Below are positions 30,996 through 39,313 of a DNA stretch of 39,313 nucleotides, piece after piece (within the stretch, counting starts at the first letter, position 1; each line of letters begins with the position of its first letter). The notes under the pieces were generated by a model. The model saw nothing but the letters and a program-made list of their open reading frames with translations, was not told the DNA's origin and did no database searches. This DNA comes from Deltaproteobacteria bacterium (GTDB taxonomy: Bacteria > Myxococcota_A > Bradymonadia > REDH01). The stretch covers positions 1 to 39,313 of the forward strand of contig REDH01000173.1 of the NCBI GenBank assembly GCA_007693585.1, read 5' to 3'. The position numbers and the translations under genes are program-made.

Positions 30996-32173
30996 CCGAC
31001 CGCCTGTGCACCCTCGTCGTCCTCGACTCCGTCGGCATCGGCTTCCTGCCCGACGCCACCGACTTCGGAGACCACGGTGCCGACACCCTCGGGCACCTTG
31101 CGGCAGCGGTGGGCGGGCTCGCCCTCCCCAACCTCACCCGCCTCGGCCTCGCACGCGTGCCCCGCGACCTCGGGCCCATCGCCGGCCTCGACCCGACCGT
31201 GGAACCCGTCGCCGCATACGGACGCATGGTCGAGATCGCCAACGGCAAGGACACCGCCACCGGCCACTGGGAGTTCATGGGGCTCGTGCTCGACCATCCC
31301 CTGCGGACCTTCCCCGACGGCTTCCCCCCGGCGATCCTCGGCCCCTTCCTCGAACGCATCGGGAAGCCCCGCGCCCTGTGCAACCAGCCGGCCAGCGGCA
31401 CCGCCGTCATCCACGACTTCGGCGCCGAGCACATGGAGACCGGACTCCCCATCGTCTACACGTCCGCGGACCCCGTGCTCCAGATCGCCGCCCACGAGGA
31501 CATCGTCCCCATCGACCAGCTCTACGCCTGGTGCGAGGCCGCCTACGACATCGCCATCCCCGCCGGCCTCGGCCGCGTCATCGCCCGCCCCTTCGTCGGC
31601 GACCCGGACAGCGGGTTCACGCGCACCTCGCGGCGCAGGGACTTCGCCCTCGACCCGCCGCAGCGCCTCTTCCTCGACGACCTCGCCGACCACGGCGTCC
31701 GGGTCCACGGCATCGGCAAGATCCCCTCCATCTACGCACAGCGCGGCATCGCCCGAAGCACCTCCACCGCCGACAACGACGCGGGCATCGACGCCACCGT
31801 GCTCGCCATGCAGCGCCGCGAGGACCCCCTCGTCTTCACCAACCTCGTCGACTTCGACATGCTCTACGGACACCGCCGCGATCCGGAAGGCTACGCCGCC
31901 TGCCTCGAGGCGTTCGACGCCCGGCTCCCCGAGCTGCTCGACGCCATGCGGCCCGACGACCTCCTCCTGATCACCGCCGACCACGGCAACGACCCCACCT
32001 GGCCCGGCACCGACCACACGCGGGAGTACGTGCCCGTGCTCGCCTTCGGCGCAGGCATCCCCCCCATGGCGCTCGGCACGCGCGACACCTTCGCCGATCT
32101 CGGCCGCACCGCGCTCGACTTCCTCGGCGTCCCCACCTCCCTCCCCCTCGGCACCTCCTTCCTCCCGCGGTGA
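30992..32173 (+). CDS. deoB: phosphopentomutase
   Basis: This 393-residue protein is normal length. It starts CTLVVLDSVGIGFLPDATDFGDHGADTLGH, has GKDTATGHWEFMG (the active-site Thr region), the SGTAVIHDFG, YTSADPVLQIAAHE and RPFVG stretches, and ends with the metal motif TADHGNDPTWPGTDHTREYVPVL of the alkaline-phosphatase superfamily. It interconverts ribose or deoxyribose 1-phosphate with the 5-phosphate (two Mn ions) in nucleoside salvage. It is directly followed by deoA, 22 bp away, whose product makes the 1-phosphate; together they make a salvage pair. Confidence 0.96.
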   Translation: MTDRLCTLVVLDSVGIGFLPDATDFGDHGADTLGHLAAAVGGLALPNLTRLGLARVPRDLGPIAGLDPTVEPVAAYGRMVEIANGKDTATGHWEFMGLVLDHPLRTFPDGFPPAILGPFLERIGKPRALCNQPASGTAVIHDFGAEHMETGLPIVYTSADPVLQIAAHEDIVPIDQLYAWCEAAYDIAIPAGLGRVIARPFVGDPDSGFTRTSRRRDFALDPPQRLFLDDLADHGVRVHGIGKIPSIYAQRGIARSTSTADNDAGIDATVLAMQRREDPLVFTNLVDFDMLYGHRRDPEGYAACLEAFDARLPELLDAMRPDDLLLITADHGNDPTWPGTDHTREYVPVLAFGAGIPPMALGTRDTFADLGRTALDFLGVPTSLPLGTSFLPR

Positions 32174-32195
32174 CCGCCCAGAACCAGGAGAACCG

Positions 32196-33512
32196 ATGCT
32201 CCGCATGACCGACATCCTCGCCGCCAAGCGAGACGGCCGATCCCTGAGCGAGGCGGAGATCCGCTTCTTCATCGAGGGCTACACCCGCGACGAGATCCCG
32301 GACTATCAGGCGTCCGCGCTGCTCATGGCGATCTTCCTCAACGGCCTCGAGGACCGCGAGCTCAACACCTGGGCCGACGCCATGCTCCATTCCGGCGAGG
32401 TCCTCGATCTCTCCGACATCCCCGGCGCGAAGGTCGACAAGCACTCCACCGGCGGGGTCGGCGACAAGATCTCCCTGCCGCTCGCCCCCCTCGTCGCCGA
32501 GGCTGGACTCATCGTGCCGATGATCTCGGGGCGCGGGCTGGGGCACACCGGGGGGACCCTCGACAAGCTGGAGTCCATCCCCGGGTTTCGCACCGACCTG
32601 CCCGTCGATCGCCTCCGCGCGCTGCTGCGCACCTTCGGGTTCGGCCTGATCGGACAGACCGCCCGAATCGCCCCCGCCGACCGCAAGCTCTACGCGCTGC
32701 GCGACGCCACCTCGACCGTGGAATGCATCCCGCTGATCGCCAGCTCGATCATGAGCAAGAAGCTCGCGGAAGGGCTCGACGCGCTCGTGCTCGACGTGAA
32801 GGTCGGCAGCGGCGCCTTCATGAAGCGGCGCGAGGATGCGCGCGCCCTCGCCGAGACCATGATCCGCATCGGCGAGGCGGCGGGCTGCCGGGTGCGGGCG
32901 CTGCTCACCGACATGGATCAGCCGCTGGGACGCGCGGTGGGCAATGCCCTCGAGGTGGCCGAGTCGGTGGATGTGCTGCGCGGCGAGGGGCCGTCGGATG
33001 TGCGCGACCTCACCCTCGAGCTCGGCGCGGAGATGCTGGTCCTTGGAGACAGGGCGCGCACGGTGGACGAGGCGCGGGAGACCCTGGCCGCGATCCTCGA
33101 CAGCGGCGCCGCGCTCGATCGCTTCGCGAAGCTCGCGGACGCGCAGGGCGGAGACGCGGAGGCCGTACTCGATCCGTCGCGGTTGCCCCGCGCGGAGCGG
33201 ACCGTCGTGCTGGAGGCCCCGCGGGACGGTTTCGTGGAACGGTTCCTCACCGACGACGTGGGCCGAGCCGCGATGGTGCTGGGCGCCGGACGCGCGCGGA
33301 AGGAAGACACGGTGGACCCGGCGGTGGGGCTGGTCCTCGAGGTGGAGCGGGGTGATCGCGTGGAGCGCGGGCAGCCGCTGGTCACCTTGCACGTGAACGC
33401 CGGGAGCGACGTCGAGGGGGCCCTGGGCCGGCTGGGCGAGGCGATCCGGATCGGGGATGAGGCGCCGGCGGAGGTGCCGCTGGTGCTGGAGCGGCTGGGG
33501 GTGACGCCGTAG
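32196..33512 (+). CDS. deoA: pyrimidine-nucleoside / thymidine phosphorylase
   Basis: This is a 438-residue protein starting ATG 32196 after AGGAG. Family signatures are MTDILAAKRDGRSLSEAEI, KVDKHSTGGVGDKISLPLAP (phosphate-binding), SGRGLGHTGGTLDKLESIPGF, ATSTVECIPLIASSIMSKKLAEG and LDVKVGSGAFM. The C-terminal domain ends with the usual GLVLEVERGDRVERGQPLVTLHV. It cleaves thymidine, deoxyuridine or uridine with phosphate to the base and (deoxy)ribose 1-phosphate, which DeoB isomerises. The choice between DeoA and the uridine-accepting Pdp is not decided by sequence. Confidence 0.95.
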   Translation: MLRMTDILAAKRDGRSLSEAEIRFFIEGYTRDEIPDYQASALLMAIFLNGLEDRELNTWADAMLHSGEVLDLSDIPGAKVDKHSTGGVGDKISLPLAPLVAEAGLIVPMISGRGLGHTGGTLDKLESIPGFRTDLPVDRLRALLRTFGFGLIGQTARIAPADRKLYALRDATSTVECIPLIASSIMSKKLAEGLDALVLDVKVGSGAFMKRREDARALAETMIRIGEAAGCRVRALLTDMDQPLGRAVGNALEVAESVDVLRGEGPSDVRDLTLELGAEMLVLGDRARTVDEARETLAAILDSGAALDRFAKLADAQGGDAEAVLDPSRLPRAERTVVLEAPRDGFVERFLTDDVGRAAMVLGAGRARKEDTVDPAVGLVLEVERGDRVERGQPLVTLHVNAGSDVEGALGRLGEAIRIGDEAPAEVPLVLERLGVTP

Positions 33513-33523
33513 AAGAGGGGGGG

Positions 33524-33544
33524 CGCGGCGAGCGACGCGCCGCG
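33524..33544 (+). terminator. candidate hairpin after deoA
   Basis: CGCGGCG and CGCCGCG form a 7-bp GC stem around a 7-base loop 12 bp after the deoA stop, between convergent genes. There is no T tract, so it may only slow RNA polymerase or protect the mRNA end. Confidence 0.35.
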
Positions 33545-33686
33545 GGTCACCGTGATGCGACCGGCGGCCAGGTGGCGCGGATCCGGGACGAGCAGGCGGG
33601 GTGCGACGGGGAAGCGAAGCGGCCGGTGGAGTCCTGGGGGGATGTGCGATGCCGGCGGCGGGGCGTGCGGAGGTTCGGAGGAGTGG

Positions 33687-36458
33687 TCAGGGTCCGGCGG
33701 GGCGGGTGATGGTGACGGTGGCGATGGCGAACTGGCCGGAGGGATCGATGACCCTGAAGTCGAAGGCGTCGGTGAGTTCGAGGGAGGCATTGCTGGCCTC
33801 GAAGGTGAAGCTGCCATCGGGCGAGATCAGCACGACGCCGGACTCCGGCTGCTCCAGGAGAACGAACACGAGCTCATCGAGGGGCACCGTGCCCGGCTCG
33901 ACAGCGGTTCTCAGGCCGTCCTCGGCATCGATCGTGAGGGTCGTGGTCTCGGCGACCATCACGTAGGTGGTGCTCGACGCCGCGGGAGGCACGGTACGGA
34001 CGTTGATCATGACCGTCGCCGGCGCAGAGTTGGTGGTGCCGTCCTGCGCGACGTAGGTGAAGGCATCGGAGCCGAAGAACGTGCCACTCGGGGTGTAGGT
34101 TGCGGTGTCGCCGTCGATGTCGACGGTCCCGCTGGCTGGGCCATCGGCCAGGGCGAAGGTCAGCGGGTCATCGTCCGGATCGGTCGCGACGAGCGTGATC
34201 TGGACCGGTTGGCCGGACAAGGCTTCCGCCTCGCGATCCTCGGCCGTGGGTGGGCGGTTGACGTACGCGACGGTGATGGTGGCGGTGGCGGGGTCGGAGA
34301 ACAACTCGCCGTCGAAGGCCTGGTAGAGGAAATCATCTTCTCCGAAGAAGTCGCCGTCGGGGATGTAGGTGGCTTCGTCCCCGATGACGACGAGGGTGCC
34401 ATGCTGCGGGTTCTCGACGATTCGGAATTCGATGGGGTCGTCGTCCGGGTCGCTCCCATCCAGTGCGAACGTGCCGCCTTCGCGCTGCGGAACGGTGACG
34501 GCGATATCCCGGGCGACGGGGGGACGGTTTCGGGGGGTGACTGTGATGGTGACGGTGGCGGGGGACGAGACGACCTCGCCGTCGGAGACCGTGAAGGTGA
34601 AGGTGTCTTCGCCGAGGAAGCTGGCGTCGGGGGTGTAGGTTGCAGCATTCCCGTCGAGGGTGACGGAGCCATGGGCTGGGGCTTCGGCGACGGTGAAGGT
34701 GAGTGTGGCCTCGGGGTCGCCGGAGCCGTCGAGGTCGAAGGTCAGGGGTGAATCGCGCTGTGTGGACAGGGAGAGGTCGCGCGCTGTGGGGGGGATGGTC
34801 GCGCGCTGGACGTTCACGCGGACCTCTGCGGGCGCGGAGGTGGCCTGGCCGTCGGAGGCTGTGTAGGTGAAGGTCACCTCTCCGTGGAAGTCGGGGTCGC
34901 CGGTGAGATCGAGGCGCGTGAAGGCGCCGACGATCGAAGCCGATCCGATGGCAGGGGGATCGGCGATGGCGAAGGAGAGTGGGTCGCCGTCGGGGTCGGT
35001 GGCATCGAGGGCGATCAGGGTGGAGGAGCCCTGCGGTACGGTGTCCGAGACGGCGCTGGCGACCGGGGGACGATTGACGTAGCGGACGGTAACGGTGACG
35101 GTGGCCGGCGCGGAGAGGAGTTCGCCATCGAAGGCGCGGAAGGTGAGCAGGTCCTGTCCGAAGAAGTCGGCGTCGGGGGTGTAGGTGAGTTGGAGCCCGT
35201 CGAGGGTGGCTGTCCCGTTCCGGGGGTCGTCGACGATCTCCAGCGTGACGTCGTCGCCATCGGGGTCGGTGGCCGTGAGCGTGCGGCTGAAGGAGGTGCG
35301 CTGATCTCCGCTGAGGTTGGCATCGAGGGCGACAGGGGGCCTGTTGACGAAGTTCACGGTGATGGAGACGGTGGCGGGCTCGGAGAAGTGTTCTCCGTCG
35401 GAGACGCGGTAGGTGAAGGCATCCTCCCCGTGAAACGCGGGTTCCGGGGTATAGGTCGCGGTCCGACCGTTGAGGGTGATCACGCCGTGCTGTGGCTGAG
35501 CCACGATCTCCCAGGTCAGGGGTTCTCCATCAAGGTCGAAGCCGCGCAGGTCGAAGGTCGTGCTGCTGCGCTGATCGAGGCTGACGGCAAAGTCCTCGGC
35601 CACAGGTGGGCGGTTCTCGAGGGGCAGGACGTCGAGCGTGACTGTGGCGGGATCGGAGTTCAGTTCGCCGTCCGAGGCCACGTAGGTGAAGCTGTCCTGA
35701 CCGGAGAAGCCGGCGTCAGGCGTGTAGGTGGCGAGGTCCTCGTCGAGCGACACCACGCCGTGTTCGGGTTCGTCCACAATGCGGTACGTCAGTTCGTCCC
35801 CGTCGGGGTCTGATGCGACGAGCCGAATGACGGTGTCGCGTTCGGCTGCGGCGTCGACCTGCAGGTCGTCCGCGACGGGAGGACGATTGGGCAGGGCGAG
35901 CACGCTGACCGAGACGGTCGCGGGAGCAGAGCGGACATCGGCGTTGCCTACGGTGAACTCGAAGGAGTCCTGTCCGACGAAGTCATCGTCCGGAACGTAC
36001 TCGAGGTCGGGCGCTGCGCCGTGGAGGAGCCCCGAGTCCGGTGCGCGCGCGACCTCGTACACCAGGGCGATCCCCTGGGGTCCGGAGCCTTCGAGTCCGA
36101 TCTCGATGCCGGTGTTGACCGCGGTCGTGACGGTTGCGGACACGGCCGAGAAGTCTTCGGGTCCGAGGACGACCTCGGTCACGTCGGAACTCGGAGGCTC
36201 CTCCGAGACGTCGATGTCGGACCTCGGAGCGGTGGCGTCCGGAGCGGTGGCGTCCGGAGCGGTGGCGTCCGGAGCGGTGGCGCTCCGATCGGGGATTGAC
36301 CCGGTCGGGCGGGAATCATCCGATGGGTGGGTTGAGGTTGGGGCGTCACGCTCGGGCTGATGCGGGTCATCGCCACCACAGGCGAATGTCGCGAGCGCGA
36401 TCGTCAGGGCGATAGCGACCGCCAGCGGGCGGTCGAGATGGAGCGGTGTCACGCGCAT
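33687..36458 (-). CDS. surface lipoprotein with about nine Ig-like (cadherin/Big-type) domains
   Basis: This is a 923-residue protein. The signal PLAVAIALTIALATFAC gives lipobox Cys27. A Thr/Pro/Asp-rich linker contains four ATAPD copies. Then come tandem domains of about 90-95 residues whose starts read NRPPVADDLQ, NRPPVAEDFA, NRPPVALDAN, NRPPVASAV, IPPTARDLS, NRPPVARDIA and NRPPTAEDRE, with divergent first and last domains. Each has a D-P-D-G-D calcium-type motif, a YTPD strand (YTPDAGFSGQDSFTY) and an S-x-PATVTV close. This is the Big_9/'VCBS/cadherin-like' type of adhesive stalk. It would be anchored to the envelope and extend outward. Ligand and role are unknown. Confidence 0.88.
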   Translation of the reverse strand: MRVTPLHLDRPLAVAIALTIALATFACGGDDPHQPERDAPTSTHPSDDSRPTGSIPDRSATAPDATAPDATAPDATAPRSDIDVSEEPPSSDVTEVVLGPEDFSAVSATVTTAVNTGIEIGLEGSGPQGIALVYEVARAPDSGLLHGAAPDLEYVPDDDFVGQDSFEFTVGNADVRSAPATVSVSVLALPNRPPVADDLQVDAAAERDTVIRLVASDPDGDELTYRIVDEPEHGVVSLDEDLATYTPDAGFSGQDSFTYVASDGELNSDPATVTLDVLPLENRPPVAEDFAVSLDQRSSTTFDLRGFDLDGEPLTWEIVAQPQHGVITLNGRTATYTPEPAFHGEDAFTYRVSDGEHFSEPATVSITVNFVNRPPVALDANLSGDQRTSFSRTLTATDPDGDDVTLEIVDDPRNGTATLDGLQLTYTPDADFFGQDLLTFRAFDGELLSAPATVTVTVRYVNRPPVASAVSDTVPQGSSTLIALDATDPDGDPLSFAIADPPAIGSASIVGAFTRLDLTGDPDFHGEVTFTYTASDGQATSAPAEVRVNVQRATIPPTARDLSLSTQRDSPLTFDLDGSGDPEATLTFTVAEAPAHGSVTLDGNAATYTPDASFLGEDTFTFTVSDGEVVSSPATVTITVTPRNRPPVARDIAVTVPQREGGTFALDGSDPDDDPIEFRIVENPQHGTLVVIGDEATYIPDGDFFGEDDFLYQAFDGELFSDPATATITVAYVNRPPTAEDREAEALSGQPVQITLVATDPDDDPLTFALADGPASGTVDIDGDTATYTPSGTFFGSDAFTYVAQDGTTNSAPATVMINVRTVPPAASSTTYVMVAETTTLTIDAEDGLRTAVEPGTVPLDELVFVLLEQPESGVVLISPDGSFTFEASNASLELTDAFDFRVIDPSGQFAIATVTITRPAGP
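36226..36286. repeat. 15-bp tandem repeat, four copies, in the lipoprotein linker
   Basis: GGAGCGGTGGCGTCC is repeated at 36226, 36241 and 36256, with a slightly changed fourth copy from 36271. It encodes the ATAPD repeats on the minus strand. Copy number is likely to vary between strains. Confidence 0.85.
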
Positions 36459-36589
36459 GTTGGTGTGAATCCGTGGAGGAAGTGTGTGATCTGCTCACCG
36501 TGGCGGGGCCACCTGGTGAGACAGGTCATCTGGTGTCGGGAGAGGGATGGGACCGTGTGGGAGAGGCCGGTCGAACGCGAGGCTGCTTC

Positions 36590-39313
36590 TCACGGATCCA
36601 GGACCTTTGCGGGGCCGAAGGGCCCGACTCCGGACGCAGCGCGTCCGAGGGAGCCATCGTAGTTGGAGCCCCAGCACCAGATGTCGTTGTCCTGATCGAG
36701 CAGGCAGAAGAATCCGCGACCGCCTCCGATGTGAACGGCCTCGGGTCCGTTGTACGCGGTCATGGGGATGGGCGTATTGCTCTGGACCGGCGTGTCCGTG
36801 CCGAACACCTGATAGAAGCTCTCGTTGCGTCCCCAGCACTGGAGGGCGTTGTCGTCGGCGTTCCATGCACAGGTCGCCCTGTCGGAGAGCCCGACGGCAG
36901 ACCAGGTGCCCGTCACGACGGCGGGCGTTTGCTGGTTCGTGGTGTTGCCGATGCCGAGTTGCCCCCGGTCGTTTTCTCCCCAGCATCGGAGAGACTGGTC
37001 GGAGTCGATGATCCCGCATCGGTGGTAGCCGTCGTTGGAGGCGAGGATTCTGTCGAACTGGAAGCCCCCGCTCATGGGCTGAACACTGTTGTTGAAGGGG
37101 CGGCCGAGGTTCGAATAGCCGCTGTAGCCCCACGAGCGCCAGGTTCCGTCCTCCTGCTGAGCGAACCCGGTGTTGGAGGCGGTCTCCACGGCTCCCCCGG
37201 CCGTGACGCCGGCCGCAGTACACTGCGTGATGGACGTCGACTCGCACGGGTAGGATCCTCCGGTTCCCCAGCACCAGAGTTCGCCGTTGGTGCGGCGAGC
37301 ACAGTTCGTGCGTGTTCCTGCACGCACGCTTCGAAAGTCCGACGGGGTCCCGCCCGGCATGCTCACGGGGCTGAACTGGTTGCTTCCGAAGCTGCTTCCC
37401 AGCCTGTTTCCGTTGGCGATTCCCCAGCAGTACAGTTCCCCGCCTTCCGCCTCTTCGCCGCGTATGCCGCAACAGTGCATGTACCCGCAGTGGACGTCGA
37501 ACCAGTCGGTATGTCCTCCAGCCACCTGGGTCGGGCGATTGCGGTTTCCGGAAGTTCCGATTCCGAGCTGCCCGTAGTAGTTGTATCCCCAGCAATAGAG
37601 GCGTCCCGAGCTTCGGATCGCGCACGAGGAGAAGGTTCCGACGGACAGCAGGGTCCAGACCTCCGGTTCGGCGCGCCAGCCGGTGGCCGGGTTGGACGAG
37701 ACCGGGGAGGGCACGCCTGTCGCGCGAACTTCGGCGATGTAGGTCTGTGGCGTCTCGTCCTGGGGAGCATCGGTGTCGTTGTAGGTGTTGCCGGTGCCCC
37801 AGTCCCGCAGTTGCTGGACGTTCCCTCCACCTGCATCGAGCAGGAACCGGTATTCGAGTGGCCCGGGGCTGCGGCTGGCAGTCGCCGTTGCGGACCAGGG
37901 GCCGCTTCCGGCGTTGGTGGCGGTGCGGACGCGGTAGGTGAGGGTTGCGCCGGGGGATGTCGAGAACCCGGATGCGTGCAGAGCGACATGCTCGGTGCTC
38001 GTCCCTTCGGACGCGGTCAGCGTCCCGCTCTGGATGGAAGGAGCCGGGGCACCGCTGTCCACGCGGGACTGGGCTGTTGGTGCGAGGAGTTCGCTGTCGA
38101 TGGAGTTGTCGAATTCGATGCCGGTGATGGTCGGGGCGGCGCGCCAGCCGGTGCGCTCGGGGGACTCGCCCACGCCGGTGTCGTTGACGGCCACCACCTT
38201 GTAGGTGCGCGCAGCGCCTGCCTGGGGCGTGGGATTGCTCCAGTTCACCTGGATGCTGGTGGGGCCGTTGGTGGCCGTGAGACCGGTGGGTGCACCGACG
38301 CTACCGGCAGGGGCGGCCGTATCTTCGAAGGCGGAGGCGGAGCCGGGCACGGTCTGGACGAGGGCACCCTGGCGATAGATGCGGTAGGCATCGACTTCCT
38401 CTCCACTGTTGTGGCTCCAGCTCACCCGCACATGGGGTTCGTGGACGCCCTGCGTGGCCTGCACCCCTGCGGGAGCGCTGGGCAGGGTCAGGAGGTTGGG
38501 GATCACGTTGCTGTCGAAGGTTCCGTGGAGATGAACCGCGCGCAGCATGACATCGACGCGGGTGCCGCGGGGGAGGCCGGTCAGGACCCGAGTGGCGGCG
38601 CCGGGGATCTCGGCGGACGCCGCACCGCAGGTCCAGACACCCCCGCTGCTGGGGCGCCAGCAGGCCGACAGGTCCACGGGCAGTGGGGCGGCGGGCGGGA
38701 GTTCGCCGGCGAGCGTGATGCTGGGCGCGCTCTCGCTGGCCACGGCACTCGTGAGCACGGGGATCGCCTGGGCCCCGGGAGTGCCCGCGACGAACGCGGA
38801 CTCTGCCGCGACCAGTCCATCCGCTTCCACCACGAGCCGGTACCATCGTTGCTCGACCGGCGTGGCCTCCGCGTCCTGTCCGGTCCACGCGAACGTACCC
38901 CCGCCGAAGGCGGCGATGCTCTCCGTGGACGACACCAGTTGCGTCATCGATCCGGGAGACGGCGTCGGTCCGCGTTCGAGCGCAAGACTCAGCTCCTCGA
39001 CGTCCCGGTGGCCGGCTGTCGGAGCGCTCGGAGAGGAGTCGAGCCCTTCGGCGTACCGCTGCCGAATGGTGTACAGCACGGTGTCTCCGGGCACGGGGCG
39101 CGGCACGGTGGCGGTCAGGTCCACCCGAGCGAGCACGGTGCCGTCGGTTCCGGAGAGTCCGAGCGGGGCCTGGAGGATCGGCGCCGGGGCGGAGGTGTCC
39201 AGGTACGACACCTCGCCGTCCGCGATGGAGAACGTCGTCACCGTTCCGCCGATGTCCTGCTCGATCGTGAAGCCATCGAGGGTGTACGGAAGCCGGGCCA
39301 CCGACACCTCGAT
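36590..39313 (-). CDS. FN3-plus-RCC1 propeller surface protein (partial, N-terminus beyond window)
   Basis: The frame is open to the window end, so the N-terminus (probably with a signal peptide) is missing; 907 residues are present. The first part is beta-rich with fibronectin-III-like modules: PSAPAGVQATQGVHEP to AYRIYRQG, and GAPTGLTATNGPTSIQVNWSNP to YKVVAVND. The last ~350 residues are a seven-bladed RCC1-type propeller with recurrent C-x-W-G strands: GRLYCWGYNYYGQLGIG, ELYCWG, ELWCWG, LRCWGENDRGQLGIG, LQCWG and IWCWGSNYDGSLG. Paired Cys in each blade suggest disulfides, so the protein is probably exported. Such RCC1 proteins are abundant in myxobacteria with unknown functions. It is 131 bp upstream of the Ig-like lipoprotein gene. 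Confidence 0.85.
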   Translation of the reverse strand: MEVSVARLPYTLDGFTIEQDIGGTVTTFSIADGEVSYLDTSAPAPILQAPLGLSGTDGTVLARVDLTATVPRPVPGDTVLYTIRQRYAEGLDSSPSAPTAGHRDVEELSLALERGPTPSPGSMTQLVSSTESIAAFGGGTFAWTGQDAEATPVEQRWYRLVVEADGLVAAESAFVAGTPGAQAIPVLTSAVASESAPSITLAGELPPAAPLPVDLSACWRPSSGGVWTCGAASAEIPGAATRVLTGLPRGTRVDVMLRAVHLHGTFDSNVIPNLLTLPSAPAGVQATQGVHEPHVRVSWSHNSGEEVDAYRIYRQGALVQTVPGSASAFEDTAAPAGSVGAPTGLTATNGPTSIQVNWSNPTPQAGAARTYKVVAVNDTGVGESPERTGWRAAPTITGIEFDNSIDSELLAPTAQSRVDSGAPAPSIQSGTLTASEGTSTEHVALHASGFSTSPGATLTYRVRTATNAGSGPWSATATASRSPGPLEYRFLLDAGGGNVQQLRDWGTGNTYNDTDAPQDETPQTYIAEVRATGVPSPVSSNPATGWRAEPEVWTLLSVGTFSSCAIRSSGRLYCWGYNYYGQLGIGTSGNRNRPTQVAGGHTDWFDVHCGYMHCCGIRGEEAEGGELYCWGIANGNRLGSSFGSNQFSPVSMPGGTPSDFRSVRAGTRTNCARRTNGELWCWGTGGSYPCESTSITQCTAAGVTAGGAVETASNTGFAQQEDGTWRSWGYSGYSNLGRPFNNSVQPMSGGFQFDRILASNDGYHRCGIIDSDQSLRCWGENDRGQLGIGNTTNQQTPAVVTGTWSAVGLSDRATCAWNADDNALQCWGRNESFYQVFGTDTPVQSNTPIPMTAYNGPEAVHIGGGRGFFCLLDQDNDIWCWGSNYDGSLGRAASGVGPFGPAKVLDP

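Noticed and set aside
33524-33544. Confident Rho-independent terminator after deoA
   Set aside because: The stem is present but no T tract follows on either strand, so it is kept only as a weak candidate.

Overview
The window is very GC-rich (about 70% or more, with strong G/C at third codon positions). It carries hallmarks of a Myxococcota (myxobacterium-like) genome: large secreted cysteine-rich lipoproteins, Gly-Cys-Ser / membrane segment / Arg tracts resembling MYXO-CTERM sorting signals, RCC1-type propeller proteins, and many uncharacterised operon genes. The species cannot be named from the sequence. No rRNA, tRNA or CRISPR array is visible.

Layout. Bases 1-206 hold the possible tail of an upstream gene. 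A short IS4-type transposase remnant follows (207-581), then an exported alpha/beta-hydrolase lipoprotein (756-2357). Convergent to it is a TetR regulator coupled to a sugar-epimerase-like dehydrogenase (2368-3968). ttcA (4320-5108) and a small unknown gene (5251-5643) run on the plus strand. From 5854 to 27945 everything is on the minus strand: an ElaA-like acetyltransferase and an outer-membrane barrel; a three-gene LolCDE/MacB-type ABC exporter; an Irr-like Fur regulator and Dps behind a palindromic promoter; an unknown protein, a ferredoxin-reductase-like protein and sfsA; two giant paralogous lipoproteins (14825-24015); undecaprenyl-diphosphate synthase; a metallophosphoesterase and two unknown proteins. 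The plus strand resumes with a bcp-type peroxiredoxin, a ThiE/TenI-like protein, ThiS, a HEAT-like protein, phosphopentomutase and pyrimidine-nucleoside phosphorylase (28344-33512). The window ends with two minus-strand surface proteins: a multi-domain Ig-like lipoprotein and an FN3/RCC1 protein cut by the window edge.

The most striking region is 14825-24015. Two adjacent genes (about 1509 and 1530 residues) share one architecture: an N-terminal lipoprotein signal, a region whose motif order resembles the two barrels of BPI/LBP/CETP (TULIP) lipid-binding proteins, Ig-like domains, an internal Gly-Cys-Ser / hydrophobic / Arg element, then about 40 residues later a second canonical lipobox, a cysteine-rich repeat region and a beta-propeller-like domain. 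No usable start codon lies near the inner lipobox, so each gene appears to encode two lipoproteins in one chain. This suggests a co-translated envelope lipid-binding system processed internally.

A second coherent unit is dps plus the Irr-like regulator: the dps promoter carries a perfect 9-bp inverted repeat, close to the alphaproteobacterial iron-control element, overlapping its -10. The exporter operon lies just downstream. The nucleoside genes deoB and deoA form a pentose-phosphate/pyrimidine salvage pair. Short perfect tandem duplications of 14-19 bp recur in at least six places, mostly between genes.
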